Position numbers and translations under genes: made by a program. This document shows positions 1 through 9,878 of a DNA stretch of 64,000 nt, piece by piece; the first letter of the stretch is position 1, and every line of letters begins with the position of its first letter. The notes under the pieces are model-generated. The model had not been told where the DNA came from. It made no database searches and saw nothing but the letters and a program-made list of their open reading frames with translations. The DNA comes from Anaerolineae bacterium (GTDB taxonomy: Bacteria; Chloroflexota; Anaerolineae; Aggregatilineales; Phototrophicaceae): contig JAFLCG010000018.1 in NCBI GenBank assembly GCA_017303635.1, positions 43,923 through 107,922 on the forward strand, read 5' to 3'.

Positions 1-517
1 GGCATTTGATCTCTTTGAGACGGTCCCACAACGAAATGGCGGTTGACTCGTATTGAATCCCCAGTACCGCCTTCATAGGAAGCTCATCTGGGTAATTCAT
101 CATCACCCGTAATGCCCAGTCGGCATTGAGGGTCGGGAATTCTGGCGGATAGCCGCCGATAATGATGCCAGCCACACGAGAGGGATGAGCCAGGGCATAC
201 CCCAGGGCATAGTTGACCCCGATAGAATGTCCGATCAGGCAAATGCGCTGCAATTGGGCGTGGTCGGCACAAGTGACGATGTCCTCCACATGGTCATCAA
301 AGCGGTAGCCGACATCGGGCACATCACTCAGACCACGCCCCCGCAAACTCACTGAAATAGCGCGCTGTTGGGCTAGCGCTTCCAGCATAGGTTGGAAAAC
401 GCTGGCATTGCTGCTGAGTCCGGGCACAAACAAGGCTCCAAAAGAGGCAGCATTGACTTGATTATCCAGATAATGCAGGCGCAGCGTTCGATTAATAGCC
501 CAACAATCCACGACCAA
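1..517 (-). CDS. alpha/beta hydrolase (3' end cut by window edge)
   Basis: About 172 codons read on the minus strand and run off base 1. The frame shows an alpha/beta-hydrolase pattern: a VPG oxyanion segment near residue 31, RGRG near 59, and a nucleophile elbow GHSIG with the serine at about residue 98. The catalytic histidine would lie beyond the window. The best start is TTG at 517 (or GTG at 511), preceded by a GGGAG ribosome site that lies just after the stop of the DUF4012 gene, so the two are probably co-transcribed. The substrate cannot be read from the sequence; an esterase or similar hydrolase is likely. I infer it is an edge member of the polysaccharide locus or a passenger. Confidence 0.8.
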   Translation of the reverse strand, partial: MVVDCWAINRTLRLHYLDNQVNAASFGALFVPGLSSNASVFQPMLEALAQQRAISVSLRGRGLSDVPDVGYRFDDHVEDIVTCADHAQLQRICLIGHSIGVNYALGYALAHPSRVAGIIIGGYPPEFPTLNADWALRVMMNYPDELPMKAVLGIQYESTAISLWDRLKEIKC

Positions 518-536
518 TAGAAATTCTCCCTCGCCC

Positions 537-2588
537 TTATTGCTCGTAGGCGATTTCAATCCAGCTATCCGTAGTCAGATTGAACCGAAACTCCAAGATC
601 AGACTATCCAAGTTATAGCTCGCTGACGGTTCCGGTCTGACATTCACCAGGGCCGCTCCAACAGGCAGCGCAACCTGGACACTGGTCACATCGGACCGGG
701 TACCCGGCTGCTTCTGGACCAAAAGCCGATAATGATGATAACGCCCGATCTGCTCTACTACACCGGTTGATTGCCAGGAGAATTGAAAACGCTCTGACGA
801 GTCGAAGGGTACAGTCACTTCGGTTACCAGCCTGGAATGGGCAGGTTCCCGTATCACCGTGATTTCATCGAGGGATAATCCGGTCGTATTCAGAAGCTGC
901 GCATCCAGCGGAGCAAAGACCTGCAACAGGTTGTTATAGGTCAAGGGACCATGATAGGCCGGATTAACCGCCGGGTCCAGCGCAGCGACCCGAGCAGAAT
1001 AGTCATAGCTGATGGCCAATCGGCTATCCGCAGTACCATCCTCTCGCAGCGCTACGTCGTAGGTCACTTCGCGCTGAACCGAACGATTCGATTTATTACC
1101 CAGGTTGGCATCAACGACCATGAGGTAGTCATGGTTCAGCGCCGGGGTTTGAGCGCCTGTCCAGCCCAGCAGGTTAACGATTTCATTTAAGCTGGTCTCG
1201 GCGAAATAGAGCATGATATGCTTTTCCTGAAACCCTTGCAGCAAGGCACCCACTAGTCGTTCCCGGGTAGTTGGATCCGCATTCGCATCTTCCCAGGCAT
1301 TAAAGATTTCCTGATACAGCTCGGCCAGGAAACGCTTATGGGGAACATCCCCTTCACCCACCGCCCGAATATCATAGACGACCTGGCGGAAGTTCTCGGG
1401 CGTAACCACCGTATCGTAGTTGGAGACAGCCACGCTGCCGATGGCATTCAAGAGATACTCGAATCCGACAATATCAATGGCGATGACCCCATCCAACGGA
1501 GACTGAGGGTTATTGCCATTGTTGTAGTACCACATCGCCATACTGGCTGTGGAAGGAAAGTCGGTTTGCCAGCTTCCATCCCAGGCCGCATACAAGGGTT
1601 GATCGTACTGGATCCACCAGTCCGGAATCTGAACCTGTGAAGCCAATTCAACGGGCGGCGGGTTCGGGCTCGTGGCGGTTGTGGGGCTGTAACTGTAGTC
1701 GGTGATGCGGCCATTGCGAACCGTCATCCAACCGTAGGTACTGATATAGCCCCCAGAAGGCCGGATCTCATCGCTATTCTGGGAAAGGACGAGGTAGTTC
1801 TTCTCCTCAGAAAGCCCCAACATGGTGGTGAACAAATCCGGGGCCGTCATCAGCAATTCATTGATCTGGGCCAACTGAGAACGATAACTATTCAGTCCTT
1901 CAATGTTCAGAACCGAGCTTGGCGATAACCGGGTCAGATCCAAATGACGAATATCCGCCTCGGCCTGGTCTAGATAACCTCTGGCCGAAACAACCTGCCC
2001 GCGCCCAACCTGCAGCAGTTCTACAATACGGTTACCAGATGCGCCGCTGGCAACGACACTATTTGAATCATCGCCGGAAACCAGCAAGAACAGCGTGGGT
2101 TCCAGCCCTTTCAGCATGTCATCGGCTGCCAGGGTCAAATGAAAAGCACTACGAATGCTGGCAAGCTGTGCATCCAGTTCAGGATTAAAGGGGGCGAAAA
2201 TCCCCATAAAGCCGATCTGCCGCTGAGCTGCACCCAGCGTGTTACTGAGGTCGACCACACTGGCGTGCAGCCGATCAAAATCATTGAAGGTGAGCTCGGT
2301 ACCCGGTTTGGAGCGCACCGACTGGGCTACCCGCTCCAAGCCGTTCAAGGCTGAACTCACCCGGTTCATTGCATCCACAATCAGGACGAGGCTGGCAACC
2401 ATGGTCACTGCCACAATCGCCACCGTGACCAGCAAAACCGTACGCCACTTAATGCGTTTGAGCGCCTTCCGAATAGGCCGTGACCATTTTGGCCCATGAC
2501 TTCTGCGGCGGTGCTGCTGCGGGATGGGCATTGGAGCCGAGGTGCCAGGGGGAACCGGGATCAGTTGTGAATCTTCAGAAATGGTCAT
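537..2588 (-). CDS. DUF4012 membrane-anchored protein of polysaccharide locus
   Basis: A 683-residue protein with a basic, proline-rich cytoplasmic tail (residues 1-49), one membrane helix (about 50-71) and a large extracytoplasmic part. The segment YLVLSQNSDEIRPSGGYIS at about 265-283 is the hallmark of the DUF4012 family, which is common in exopolysaccharide and cell-surface loci of Actinobacteria and Chloroflexota but has no proven biochemical role. Next upstream on the same strand, 23 bases away, is the NDP-sugar dehydratase, so it probably belongs to the same transcript. A role in attaching or exporting surface glycan is inference from neighbours only. Confidence 0.85.
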   Translation of the reverse strand: MTISEDSQLIPVPPGTSAPMPIPQQHRRRSHGPKWSRPIRKALKRIKWRTVLLVTVAIVAVTMVASLVLIVDAMNRVSSALNGLERVAQSVRSKPGTELTFNDFDRLHASVVDLSNTLGAAQRQIGFMGIFAPFNPELDAQLASIRSAFHLTLAADDMLKGLEPTLFLLVSGDDSNSVVASGASGNRIVELLQVGRGQVVSARGYLDQAEADIRHLDLTRLSPSSVLNIEGLNSYRSQLAQINELLMTAPDLFTTMLGLSEEKNYLVLSQNSDEIRPSGGYISTYGWMTVRNGRITDYSYSPTTATSPNPPPVELASQVQIPDWWIQYDQPLYAAWDGSWQTDFPSTASMAMWYYNNGNNPQSPLDGVIAIDIVGFEYLLNAIGSVAVSNYDTVVTPENFRQVVYDIRAVGEGDVPHKRFLAELYQEIFNAWEDANADPTTRERLVGALLQGFQEKHIMLYFAETSLNEIVNLLGWTGAQTPALNHDYLMVVDANLGNKSNRSVQREVTYDVALREDGTADSRLAISYDYSARVAALDPAVNPAYHGPLTYNNLLQVFAPLDAQLLNTTGLSLDEITVIREPAHSRLVTEVTVPFDSSERFQFSWQSTGVVEQIGRYHHYRLLVQKQPGTRSDVTSVQVALPVGAALVNVRPEPSASYNLDSLILEFRFNLTTDSWIEIAYEQ

Positions 2589-2611
2589 AGGGTATTCTCG
2601 ACTCGGCAGGA

Positions 2612-4501
2612 TTAGGCACCAACTGCTGCGTGCGGTCTGTCAAGCCGCATGATATGCAGGAGTTGGTCAAGAACATCACTGGGTGAGTTGGGCGGGTTAG
2701 CGAGTATTGCGTCAAGGTCTTTAAAGAAAGTACACGCTTCAAAACTGGTGTAGGGCCGCTGAATCTGGACAATGTGCGGATGTGAGGTTGGCACTGCATC
2801 CTCGGTGCCATCGTATAATTCTTCGTGCATCTTCTCGCCAGGGCGAACGCCTGTGAACTGGATATCAATATCCACATAGGGGCGCAATCCATGCATCCGA
2901 ATCATACGCTCCGCTAACTCCGTAATCCGTACCACTTCACCCATCTTCAGCATAAAAATGTCCCCACCCCGGGTCAAGCAGGCTGCATGGATAATCAGGT
3001 TAACAGCTTCCGACGTACTCATGAAGTAGCGCGTCATTTCCGGGTGTGTGACGGTGACCGGCCCGCCATTCTGAATCTGCTGACGGAAAGTAGGCACCAC
3101 GCTGCCCCGGCTACCCAAGACATTACCAAAGCGAACGGCCGTGAATCGCGTTTGATTGGTAGATTGCTGCGAGAAAGCATACAGGATGGATTCACCGATG
3201 CTCTTGCTGGCCCCCATGACGCTCACCGGCTTCACCGCTTTATCGGTCGAGATCAGGACAAAACGCTCAACGCGATGGCGCGAGGCTAACTCGGCCAGGT
3301 TCCATGTCCCGCGAATATTGACCCGTAAGGCCTCACTGGGAAAATGTTCCAGCATTGGAACATGCTTGTAGGCGGCGGCGTGGAAGATGACCTCTGGCTT
3401 ATGGAGCTTAACAATGGGTTCCAGGGTCTCCATGCGGGTAATATCTGCCAGCGCGGCAATTAAGTCGATGTCTGGATGGGCCGTTTTCATCTGGATATAC
3501 AGATCGTGCAGACCACTCTCGTTATTATCCAACAGAATGACCTGCCGAGGTTCGTAATCCATAATCTGCCGCACAAGTTCCGAACCAATTGACCCGGCAG
3601 CGCCGGTAATACAAACCACTTTCCGCAATACCGGGGAAAGATCAACCTCAGTAGAGCGGCTGACCGTGGTGCGCCCAATCAAGTCTTCCGGTTGGACATC
3701 ACGCAGCGCGGTTATGGAAGCTTTATCGTTCACCATCGCCAAGAGATCAGGCAGCACCTTCACCATCGCCGTGGTTTGCTCGCAAGCGGTGAGTATTTCA
3801 CGGAACTTGGCACCGGTCAGATTGTGAATAGCAACCACAATGAGTTCAATATGATGATCGCGAACAAGTTGGCCTATCTGATGACACTGCCCAAGTACCG
3901 GGCAACCTTCCACCAGCATTTTTTGTTTGTCCGGGTCATCATCGACAAAGCCCACCACCTCGTAACGGGCACGGGACTGGCTGTGCTTGAGCCGCCAACT
4001 CAGCAGTTGCCCCGCTTCCCCGGCACCAATGATTAATACCCGGATGCCACTTTGCGGAAATTCGTGATCCCAGATGGCTCGCCAGCGCCACGTAAAGCCG
4101 CTGATGAGTCTGGAGCGATAACGGAGTGCGGTCAAACCAAGTACCGTGAGCAGGCTACCTACCAATGGAATACTCACAGGGAGCGGGCGTGGCGTATTCA
4201 AGAGGTTGAGCAGGACTATCAAGACGGTCGCAAACATGACCGATTTGATGATGACACTCACTTCGTGACCGCTGGTGCGGGGCCAGATGCGGCGGTAGAC
4301 CCCAAAGAGATAGAGGGTCACGACCATCAACTGAGCGGCGAGAATGATGTATACCAGGCTTTGTCTGTACACCAGGCTAACCATCGTCGCCCGCGCGGCA
4401 AAGACCAGGCTATAAGCTCCAATAACGGTGATGGCATCCACAAACATCCAGCGAAGGGTATGCCAGGTGCGTTTTGATAGTCTCATGCTGATTTTCTGCA
4501 T
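2612..4501 (-). CDS. membrane NDP-sugar 4,6-dehydratase (WbpM/CapD/FlaA1 type)
   Basis: About 629 residues from an ATG at 4501 preceded by AGGGA; an in-frame start 22 codons earlier has poorer support. Four membrane helices fill residues 18-126. A first Rossmann-like domain starts at IIGAGEAG (157-164), and the catalytic SDR domain follows with TGAAGSIG (299-306), STDKA (418-422) and MGASK (429-433). The methionine where classical SDRs have tyrosine is typical of the long WbpM class (Ser-Met-Lys). Known members dehydrate UDP-GlcNAc at C4/C6 as the first step to deoxy-amino sugars such as QuiNAc or bacillosamine. The DegT aminotransferase and small sugar-1-P transferase in this locus fit use of its product. 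Confidence 0.92.
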   Translation of the reverse strand: MQKISMRLSKRTWHTLRWMFVDAITVIGAYSLVFAARATMVSLVYRQSLVYIILAAQLMVVTLYLFGVYRRIWPRTSGHEVSVIIKSVMFATVLIVLLNLLNTPRPLPVSIPLVGSLLTVLGLTALRYRSRLISGFTWRWRAIWDHEFPQSGIRVLIIGAGEAGQLLSWRLKHSQSRARYEVVGFVDDDPDKQKMLVEGCPVLGQCHQIGQLVRDHHIELIVVAIHNLTGAKFREILTACEQTTAMVKVLPDLLAMVNDKASITALRDVQPEDLIGRTTVSRSTEVDLSPVLRKVVCITGAAGSIGSELVRQIMDYEPRQVILLDNNESGLHDLYIQMKTAHPDIDLIAALADITRMETLEPIVKLHKPEVIFHAAAYKHVPMLEHFPSEALRVNIRGTWNLAELASRHRVERFVLISTDKAVKPVSVMGASKSIGESILYAFSQQSTNQTRFTAVRFGNVLGSRGSVVPTFRQQIQNGGPVTVTHPEMTRYFMSTSEAVNLIIHAACLTRGGDIFMLKMGEVVRITELAERMIRMHGLRPYVDIDIQFTGVRPGEKMHEELYDGTEDAVPTSHPHIVQIQRPYTSFEACTFFKDLDAILANPPNSPSDVLDQLLHIMRLDRPHAAVGA

Positions 4502-4610
4502 CGCTTTCCCTGAAGTGAAATTCTCTCGGTGGTGGTCACAGGCAGATGGCCCGTGATCCGAATCCACAATTCACAGAAATCACGGAGGATTGCAGTCATG
4601 TCTTTGTGCA

Positions 4611-6278
4611 TCAATTCCGGGGCTGATTCTGGGAGTTGGCATCGACGGGTAATTCATAGCCATAGCCATAGTAGTAACCATAGGCCTGGTTTTCATCACG
4701 CGGGTTGATGCGATTGACGACTACACCTTTGACGGTAATACCCAAACTTTCAAACTGTTCCTTGGCTCGGACTGCGGCGCTGCGCCGGGTGCGCCCACGA
4801 TCAACGATCAACACCACTTCAGCGCGAGCGGTGGCTGCCAGCACGGGACTGTCAGCGGCCATCAAACAGGGTGGCGAGTCGATCAGGATGACATCAATAT
4901 CACTGGATGCGCGAAAGGTATCGATCCAGCGTTTCAAGAGTGTAGAGCTCAGGATTTCGGTCGGGTTGGCGGGTATGAACCCACTGGTAATGATCCAGAG
5001 TTTGGGCAGATTGGTGAACTGCATACAGTCGAGCAAATTAAAGGGCAGCGATGAGGCTGCACGGTCATGCTGGTTGGGCATTAATGGCTCTGCCCCGAGC
5101 AAGGTCGTCAGGCCGACATTGTTATTCAGGCCAAAGATTTCATGCTGTTTGGGTCGGCGCAAATCGGCATCAATCAGCAATACCTGTAAACCGGCCTGCG
5201 CCATGGTGACTGCCAGATTAGCAGTCGTCACACTTTTGCCCTCACCGGGGCCAGGGCTGGTGACCAGAAAAACAGATTTATGGTCGGCCCCACCCTGATA
5301 AAGCAGATTGGTTCTCAAGGTCCGATAGGACTCGGCGATGGGCGACATCGAGGTAATCTTGGTGACCAGCCGTTCCGGGTAGGCATCCTTTTTAGTGCCA
5401 AACCGAATGATCCCACTGAGAACGGGCAACTTGAGCGTTTGAGCCGCCTCTTCTGTACTACGGATGGTCTCATCCAGGTATTCGATGACGAGCGCCAGGC
5501 CGATTGCCAGGAATGCACCCACGAGCGCGCCGAGCAAGGTTGTGCTCCATACGCTGCTCCCGCTGGGTGACGTGGGAATGCGCGCACGCTCTACCACATC
5601 AATGGAATTGGTGCGCTGTTGCAGGGTCACAATCGTGTTGGTGAAATCAGCCACGGTCGCCGTGGCCTGGTTGATTTGATCCACAATGGAATTGCGCTGC
5701 CCGTTCAGTTGATCGATGGCCTCAGAGCCAGTCGCGGTCTGTAACTGATCATCGATCAACGCCAGTTGACGGCGCGAATCGGTGATCTGGGTATTGAGCG
5801 CGGCGATCTGTTCGGTCGCAAAAGCAATCTGCTCTTCTTCCTGTGCAGTCAGATTGGAAGGGCTGGTTAAGACCAGTTGATCAGCGAGGCTATTGGCAAT
5901 ATCCGCAGCCAGTACCGGGTCGGTATAGGTCACACGGACAACCAGCAAAGACGTTCCCGTGAGGATACGAACATTGGTCAGGCGCTCGAGTTCATCTACG
6001 CTCAAGCTGAGGTTAAGCGCCTCTATCGTTCCATTGAGAACATCATAGGTTTTCAGAATTTGGGCGTAGGTTTGTGCCAGCTCAATTCCCGTGCGGATCT
6101 GGGCGCTATCCGGATTCGGTGCCTCGATAAAGCGCCCGATCGCAATCGTCGTCTGCGCTTCATACACAGGCGGACGCCCGGCATTGATGATAAAGCTGAT
6201 ACCTCCAGCCAGAAAGCCGAAGATAATGATGAGCCACAACCACTTCTTGAGTAGCCGGATATACTGAATGAGTTCCAT
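4611..6278 (-). CDS. Wzz-like chain-length protein fused to BY-type tyrosine kinase
   Basis: A 555-residue protein starting at the ATG at 6278 (AGGAG 12 bases before); 39 further upstream codons are open but lack family similarity. Two membrane helices (about 13-31 and 245-265) bracket an extracytoplasmic Wzz domain with a coiled-coil-like stretch (about 145-225). The cytoplasmic kinase has Walker A GPGEGKS (343-349), Walker A' LLIDADLRR (368-376) and Walker B VILIDSPP (463-470). A tyrosine cluster YGYYYGYGY (533-541) at the C terminus is the expected autophosphorylation tail. Known relatives control polymer length and export by cycles of phosphorylation. It sits upstream of the dehydratase on the same strand. 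Confidence 0.95.
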   Translation of the reverse strand: MELIQYIRLLKKWLWLIIIFGFLAGGISFIINAGRPPVYEAQTTIAIGRFIEAPNPDSAQIRTGIELAQTYAQILKTYDVLNGTIEALNLSLSVDELERLTNVRILTGTSLLVVRVTYTDPVLAADIANSLADQLVLTSPSNLTAQEEEQIAFATEQIAALNTQITDSRRQLALIDDQLQTATGSEAIDQLNGQRNSIVDQINQATATVADFTNTIVTLQQRTNSIDVVERARIPTSPSGSSVWSTTLLGALVGAFLAIGLALVIEYLDETIRSTEEAAQTLKLPVLSGIIRFGTKKDAYPERLVTKITSMSPIAESYRTLRTNLLYQGGADHKSVFLVTSPGPGEGKSVTTANLAVTMAQAGLQVLLIDADLRRPKQHEIFGLNNNVGLTTLLGAEPLMPNQHDRAASSLPFNLLDCMQFTNLPKLWIITSGFIPANPTEILSSTLLKRWIDTFRASSDIDVILIDSPPCLMAADSPVLAATARAEVVLIVDRGRTRRSAAVRAKEQFESLGITVKGVVVNRINPRDENQAYGYYYGYGYELPVDANSQNQPRN

Positions 6279-6368
6279 TGACTGCAGATACTCCTGCCGC
6301 GTACCGATGACAACCCCAGCACGAGGTGATGTTCTTACAAACGCTCTGACATAACGAACTATTGCTTC

Positions 6369-6374
6369 ATTATA
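6369..6374 (-). promoter_or_regulatory. probable -10 box for the kinase/dehydratase/DUF4012 run
   Basis: On the minus strand this reads TATAAT, about 90 bases before the kinase start. A TTGCGC at 6390-6395 could be a -35 element but the spacer is only 15 bases, so only the -10 box is convincing. Confidence 0.4.
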
Positions 6375-6538
6375 TGCTAAATGTAAAAGGCGCAATCTGG
6401 ATGCTTAAGTAGGACTATTGGATGAATCGGACGCGAGCCCGGTTCTGTTTGAGGCTGGCCTTCAGGCTGATTTTTCGTTCCAGAAACCTGTAGTACAATC
6501 CAATACATTGCAGCTTTGTAACAAAAGGGAACGGGCCT

Positions 6539-7804
6539 ATGCGCGCCTACCGTGCGTTTTTACTGGTCTTATTGACGCTGGGGATCGCCTACAGCAGCCC
6601 AACGCGAGCACAGGATGGACTGACTTGTGTGCGCTTCACGACCGATGCAGTGCAAGATGTTGGGAATAACTGCGCCAATGTGCCAGTAGGGACCGCCTGT
6701 TATGGGTACGGTGGGATCGAAATCAGCACATTTGGTTCGTCAGCACAATCCGAATTTACTCAACCGACTGATCGAATTGAGTTGGCCTCTGTCCAGCAGT
6801 TGGCAACAACCAACCTCAGTGAAAATAGCGCCGATTTCGGGATTGCCACCCTCAATCTGCAAGCCAACCTACCCCGCGCCTTCCCAGGTAAGGGGGTGGT
6901 GATGATGACTCTGGGAGAGGTTTACCTGGAGAACCAGGTCGCGCCAGATGAGGCATTGATCCTGCCCGAGGAACCCGTAGCCGTGACAGCGGGCAGCAAT
7001 GGCAGTACGTTATACAGCGAACCAAGTTCACCAGTGGATGCAGCACTGATGCTGGGCGAGGTGGCAGCGGGAACACAATTGCAGGCTGATGGAGTCAGTC
7101 CCGACGGGGATTGGCTGCGGGTCTTTGTGCTTGCCGAGAAAGATTATGCGCAGTCTTCTGTGGCCTGGATACGCCTGGAGGAACTCGCTGCACCGGTGAA
7201 CCGACGGGGTCTGCCCACCATTACGGCGGACTCGCTGACACCCATGCAGTCATTCAACTTCTCCACGGGCGAGTCCCAAAGCATTTGCGGCGATCAACCG
7301 ACTTCCCTGCTCTACATCCAGGGGCCGGAACATATCGAAAGCCGGTTAATCATCAATGGTGCCGATATTCACTTTGGTTCGACGCTGCTGATCCGTCTGC
7401 TGCCTCCAGGGAACATTCTGCAGGTGATCGTCATCGATGGCATTGCTCTGCTGAATGCGAATACGCCCGACCAACTGGTTATTCCCCCCGGTTTCTTCTC
7501 CCAAGTCTGTTTGTCAGAGCCGGATGAGGATGGGCTGCGCACAGTAGGTTCAGACTGCGCGTGGAGTGAGCCACAAATCCTGGCCGGAGATGTGCTGGAA
7601 AGCCTATTCACCCTGCTTGATGATGGTATTCCACAAAACCTACAGTATTACACCACCACGATTCCACGCCTCGTGTGCCCATCCGGAATTGGTCAGCCAC
7701 TCTGCACCATTGAAGCCGGCGATGAGTCGCTCGATGCCTATCTGGACGAGCTGTGTGATGCCGGCTTGTTATCCGACGAAGTCTGTGAAGTGTATGGATC
7801 CTAG
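6539..7804 (+). CDS. secreted SH3b-like domain protein
   Basis: A 421-residue protein beginning with a clear Sec signal peptide (residues 1-25, cut near RAQ). Around residues 150-220 is a segment resembling a bacterial SH3 domain (a run from AVTAGSNGSTLYSEP through WLRVFV to SVAWIRL), a module often used to hold cell-wall peptides or other surface ligands. The rest is beta-rich with several cysteines, consistent with an exported protein. A purine-rich AAAAGGGA precedes the ATG. It is divergent from the chain-length kinase and sits inside the polysaccharide locus, so a cell-envelope role is likely, but its function is unknown. Confidence 0.75.
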   Translation: MRAYRAFLLVLLTLGIAYSSPTRAQDGLTCVRFTTDAVQDVGNNCANVPVGTACYGYGGIEISTFGSSAQSEFTQPTDRIELASVQQLATTNLSENSADFGIATLNLQANLPRAFPGKGVVMMTLGEVYLENQVAPDEALILPEEPVAVTAGSNGSTLYSEPSSPVDAALMLGEVAAGTQLQADGVSPDGDWLRVFVLAEKDYAQSSVAWIRLEELAAPVNRRGLPTITADSLTPMQSFNFSTGESQSICGDQPTSLLYIQGPEHIESRLIINGADIHFGSTLLIRLLPPGNILQVIVIDGIALLNANTPDQLVIPPGFFSQVCLSEPDEDGLRTVGSDCAWSEPQILAGDVLESLFTLLDDGIPQNLQYYTTTIPRLVCPSGIGQPLCTIEAGDESLDAYLDELCDAGLLSDEVCEVYGS

Positions 7805-7817
7805 TACGTGAATACGC

Positions 7818-7850
7818 GCGGCGGAGATAGCGTGCTTTGATCTCCGCCGC
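7818..7850. terminator. hairpin between convergent genes
   Basis: A perfect 11-bp stem (GCGGCGGAGAT / ATCTCCGCCGC) with an 11-base loop lies between the ends of the SH3b-protein gene and the convergent sugar transferase gene. It has no strong T tract on either side but is well placed as a two-way terminator. Confidence 0.65.
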
Positions 7851-7872
7851 CTGATGGTTCCGTGCAATCCGC

Positions 7873-8463
7873 TTAACTGAACAGAATGGCCCGAAACGTC
7901 CTCAGGATAATGTGGAGATCCTGCCATAGGGTGGCGTTATGGGCGTACGTCAGGTCAATTTCCAGCTTGGCTGGCATGATCTGCTGCACATAACAGGTTT
8001 CCCAATCACTGCCTGTAAGAAGCGATTCTTCGTCGCGGTAGGCCACTGATGCCAGGCTGGTGATTCCAGGGCGGACGTTCAGGACCTGGCGCTGGGCTTC
8101 GGTGTAGAGAGCGACGTAACGCGGATCTTCCGGTCGCGGGCCGACCAGGCTCATTTCTCCCCGCAGCACATTAATGAGTTGCGGGAGTTCATCCAGTTTA
8201 GTACGGCGCAGCATACGACCAATGGGCGTAATACGTGGATCACCCGCACTGGTAATGCCGGGGCCAACCCGATCCGCATTCACAACCATGCTCCTGAACT
8301 TCAGCAACTTAAACGGCTGCCCATAGCGACCGGTACGGGTTGCACGGTAAAAGATGGGACCTTCAGAGGAAAGCTTTACCCATAAGGCCAGGCTCAGGAG
8401 CAGGGGCAAAAGCACAACCAAACCCACCCCGGACACCACAATATCAAATAGACGTTTCAGCAT
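7873..8463 (-). CDS. small sugar-1-phosphate transferase (initiating, polyprenyl-P)
   Basis: About 196 residues with one N-terminal membrane segment and the compact catalytic core of the bacterial sugar transferase family: KLLKFRSM, DELPQ and GPRP motifs in the usual order, followed by RPGITSLASV. Known members move a sugar-1-phosphate from an NDP-sugar to undecaprenyl phosphate, which starts repeat-unit synthesis on the inner membrane face. The ATG at 8463 follows the aminotransferase stop directly; a GTG at 8469 would give a 4-base overlap. Neither has a good ribosome site, so translational coupling is likely. The pair of genes suggests the first sugar is an amino-deoxy sugar. Confidence 0.93.
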   Translation of the reverse strand: MLKRLFDIVVSGVGLVVLLPLLLSLALWVKLSSEGPIFYRATRTGRYGQPFKLLKFRSMVVNADRVGPGITSAGDPRITPIGRMLRRTKLDELPQLINVLRGEMSLVGPRPEDPRYVALYTEAQRQVLNVRPGITSLASVAYRDEESLLTGSDWETCYVQQIMPAKLEIDLTYAHNATLWQDLHIILRTFRAILFS

Positions 8464-8465
8464 GG

Positions 8466-9647
8466 TCACACACGGAAGTGGTTGGCAATCTGCGTGACCG
8501 CCGTGATCACATCAGTGACATCCTGGTCGGACATCGCCGAGTAGATAGGCAAAGAAATCATGCGCTGATATTCTCGGTAGGCCACTGGAAAATCTTCAGG
8601 CGTATAGCCATATGTTTCCCGATAGTAAGGATGCATGTGCAGCGGAATCCAGTGCACGCTGACGCCGATATTCGCTTCCCGGAGATGCTGGATGAAAGCA
8701 TTACGGTCGATTGATAAGGCCGCCAGGTTGAGCCGCAGAATGTACAGATGATAAGGATGTGTACTATCCGGATGTGTCCGTGGGATTTCCAGCGCAGGAT
8801 GCACCCCAAAAGCCTGATCGTACTGGGCAGCGATCTGCTGACGGCGGCGGTTCATCTCATCAAGCTTGCTTAGCTGAACCAATCCCATCGCCGCAGCGAC
8901 ATCAGTCATATTGTACTTATAACCGGGCGCGACGATCTCGTAGTACCAGCTTCCTTCGCTGGTATAGCGTTTCCAGGCATCTTTACTAATCCCGTGGAGG
9001 GACATCACCCGGCAGCGGTCAGCCCAGGCATCATCATGGGTGGTGATCATCCCACCCTCTCCAGTAGCCAGCGTTTTCGTGGCGTAGAAACTATACGTAG
9101 TGAAATCACTGATACTGCCAATCAGGCGGTTTTTGTAATAGGTCGGAAGCGCATGGGCGGCATCTTCGATCACGATGAGGCCATGCCGCTGGGCAATCTG
9201 GTGAATGGCATCCAGATCAGCCGCTTGACCTGCTACATGCACCGGGATGATGGCCTTTGTGCGAGGAGTGACTGCCGCCTCAATCTGATCTGGCGCGATG
9301 TTCAGCGTGATCGGATCAATATCCACCAGCACAGGTTTGGCATTAAAGTAACGCACGACTTCGGCAGTCGCCGCGAAGGTCATGGTCGTCGTAATGACCT
9401 CATCCCCGGCCTGAAGCCCGGAGGCCTCCAGCGCCAGGTGCATGGCGGCAGTGGCCGAGTTAACGGCGATGGCATGTTTAGCCCCAACAAAGGCCGCAAA
9501 CTCGGCCTCAAATTGCTTCACCTGCGGGCCAGTGGTTAACCAACCCGACGCAATGACATCACTCACGGCCTTAATTTCGCGGTGGTCAACATCCGGTTTT
9601 GCAAAGGGCAGAAACGTTGCACGAACTGGGCTTGTAACAACAGTCAT
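8466..9647 (-). CDS. DegT/DnrJ/EryC1/StrS-family sugar aminotransferase
   Basis: A 393-residue PLP enzyme of full family length. It shows the SGWLTTGPQV substrate loop (34-43), the NSATAAMHLAL stretch (63-73), VIEDAAHA around 159-166 and the PLP lysine K191 in SFYATKTLATGEGG. Known members transaminate 4-keto (or 3-keto) NDP-sugars. Here the keto-sugar is probably made by the WbpM-type dehydratase at 2612-4501, and the product is probably used by the sugar transferase that overlaps its 3' end. The gene is divergent from the glycosyltransferase run starting at 9879. Confidence 0.93.
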   Translation of the reverse strand: MTVVTSPVRATFLPFAKPDVDHREIKAVSDVIASGWLTTGPQVKQFEAEFAAFVGAKHAIAVNSATAAMHLALEASGLQAGDEVITTTMTFAATAEVVRYFNAKPVLVDIDPITLNIAPDQIEAAVTPRTKAIIPVHVAGQAADLDAIHQIAQRHGLIVIEDAAHALPTYYKNRLIGSISDFTTYSFYATKTLATGEGGMITTHDDAWADRCRVMSLHGISKDAWKRYTSEGSWYYEIVAPGYKYNMTDVAAAMGLVQLSKLDEMNRRRQQIAAQYDQAFGVHPALEIPRTHPDSTHPYHLYILRLNLAALSIDRNAFIQHLREANIGVSVHWIPLHMHPYYRETYGYTPEDFPVAYREYQRMISLPIYSAMSDQDVTDVITAVTQIANHFRV

Positions 9648-9759
9648 TGCATTCTCAATATGGGTAATCAGGATGGATCATTTACATTCGCACGACCCGG
9701 CACAAAGCTGCCTGCCGAGCAGATAAAAATTGTATCATGAGTAAGGAAATCGGCTTAAA

Positions 9760-9788
9760 TTGTCCCGTTCTCAACTATCCGCTATGAT
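9760..9788 (+). promoter_or_regulatory. promoter of the plus-strand glycosyltransferase run
   Basis: TTGTCC (9760-9765) and TATGAT (9783-9788) are separated by exactly 17 bases, about 90 bases before the first gene of the run. It is a good sigma70-type match seen directly in the sequence. Confidence 0.6.
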
Positions 9789-9878
9789 TGTAATGTGTGT
9801 TTACAATCCCAAGACCCATCAAACCCAAATGCCTCTCAATGCTCCGTATGAAGCCGCCTGCAGGAATTGTGTCAGACT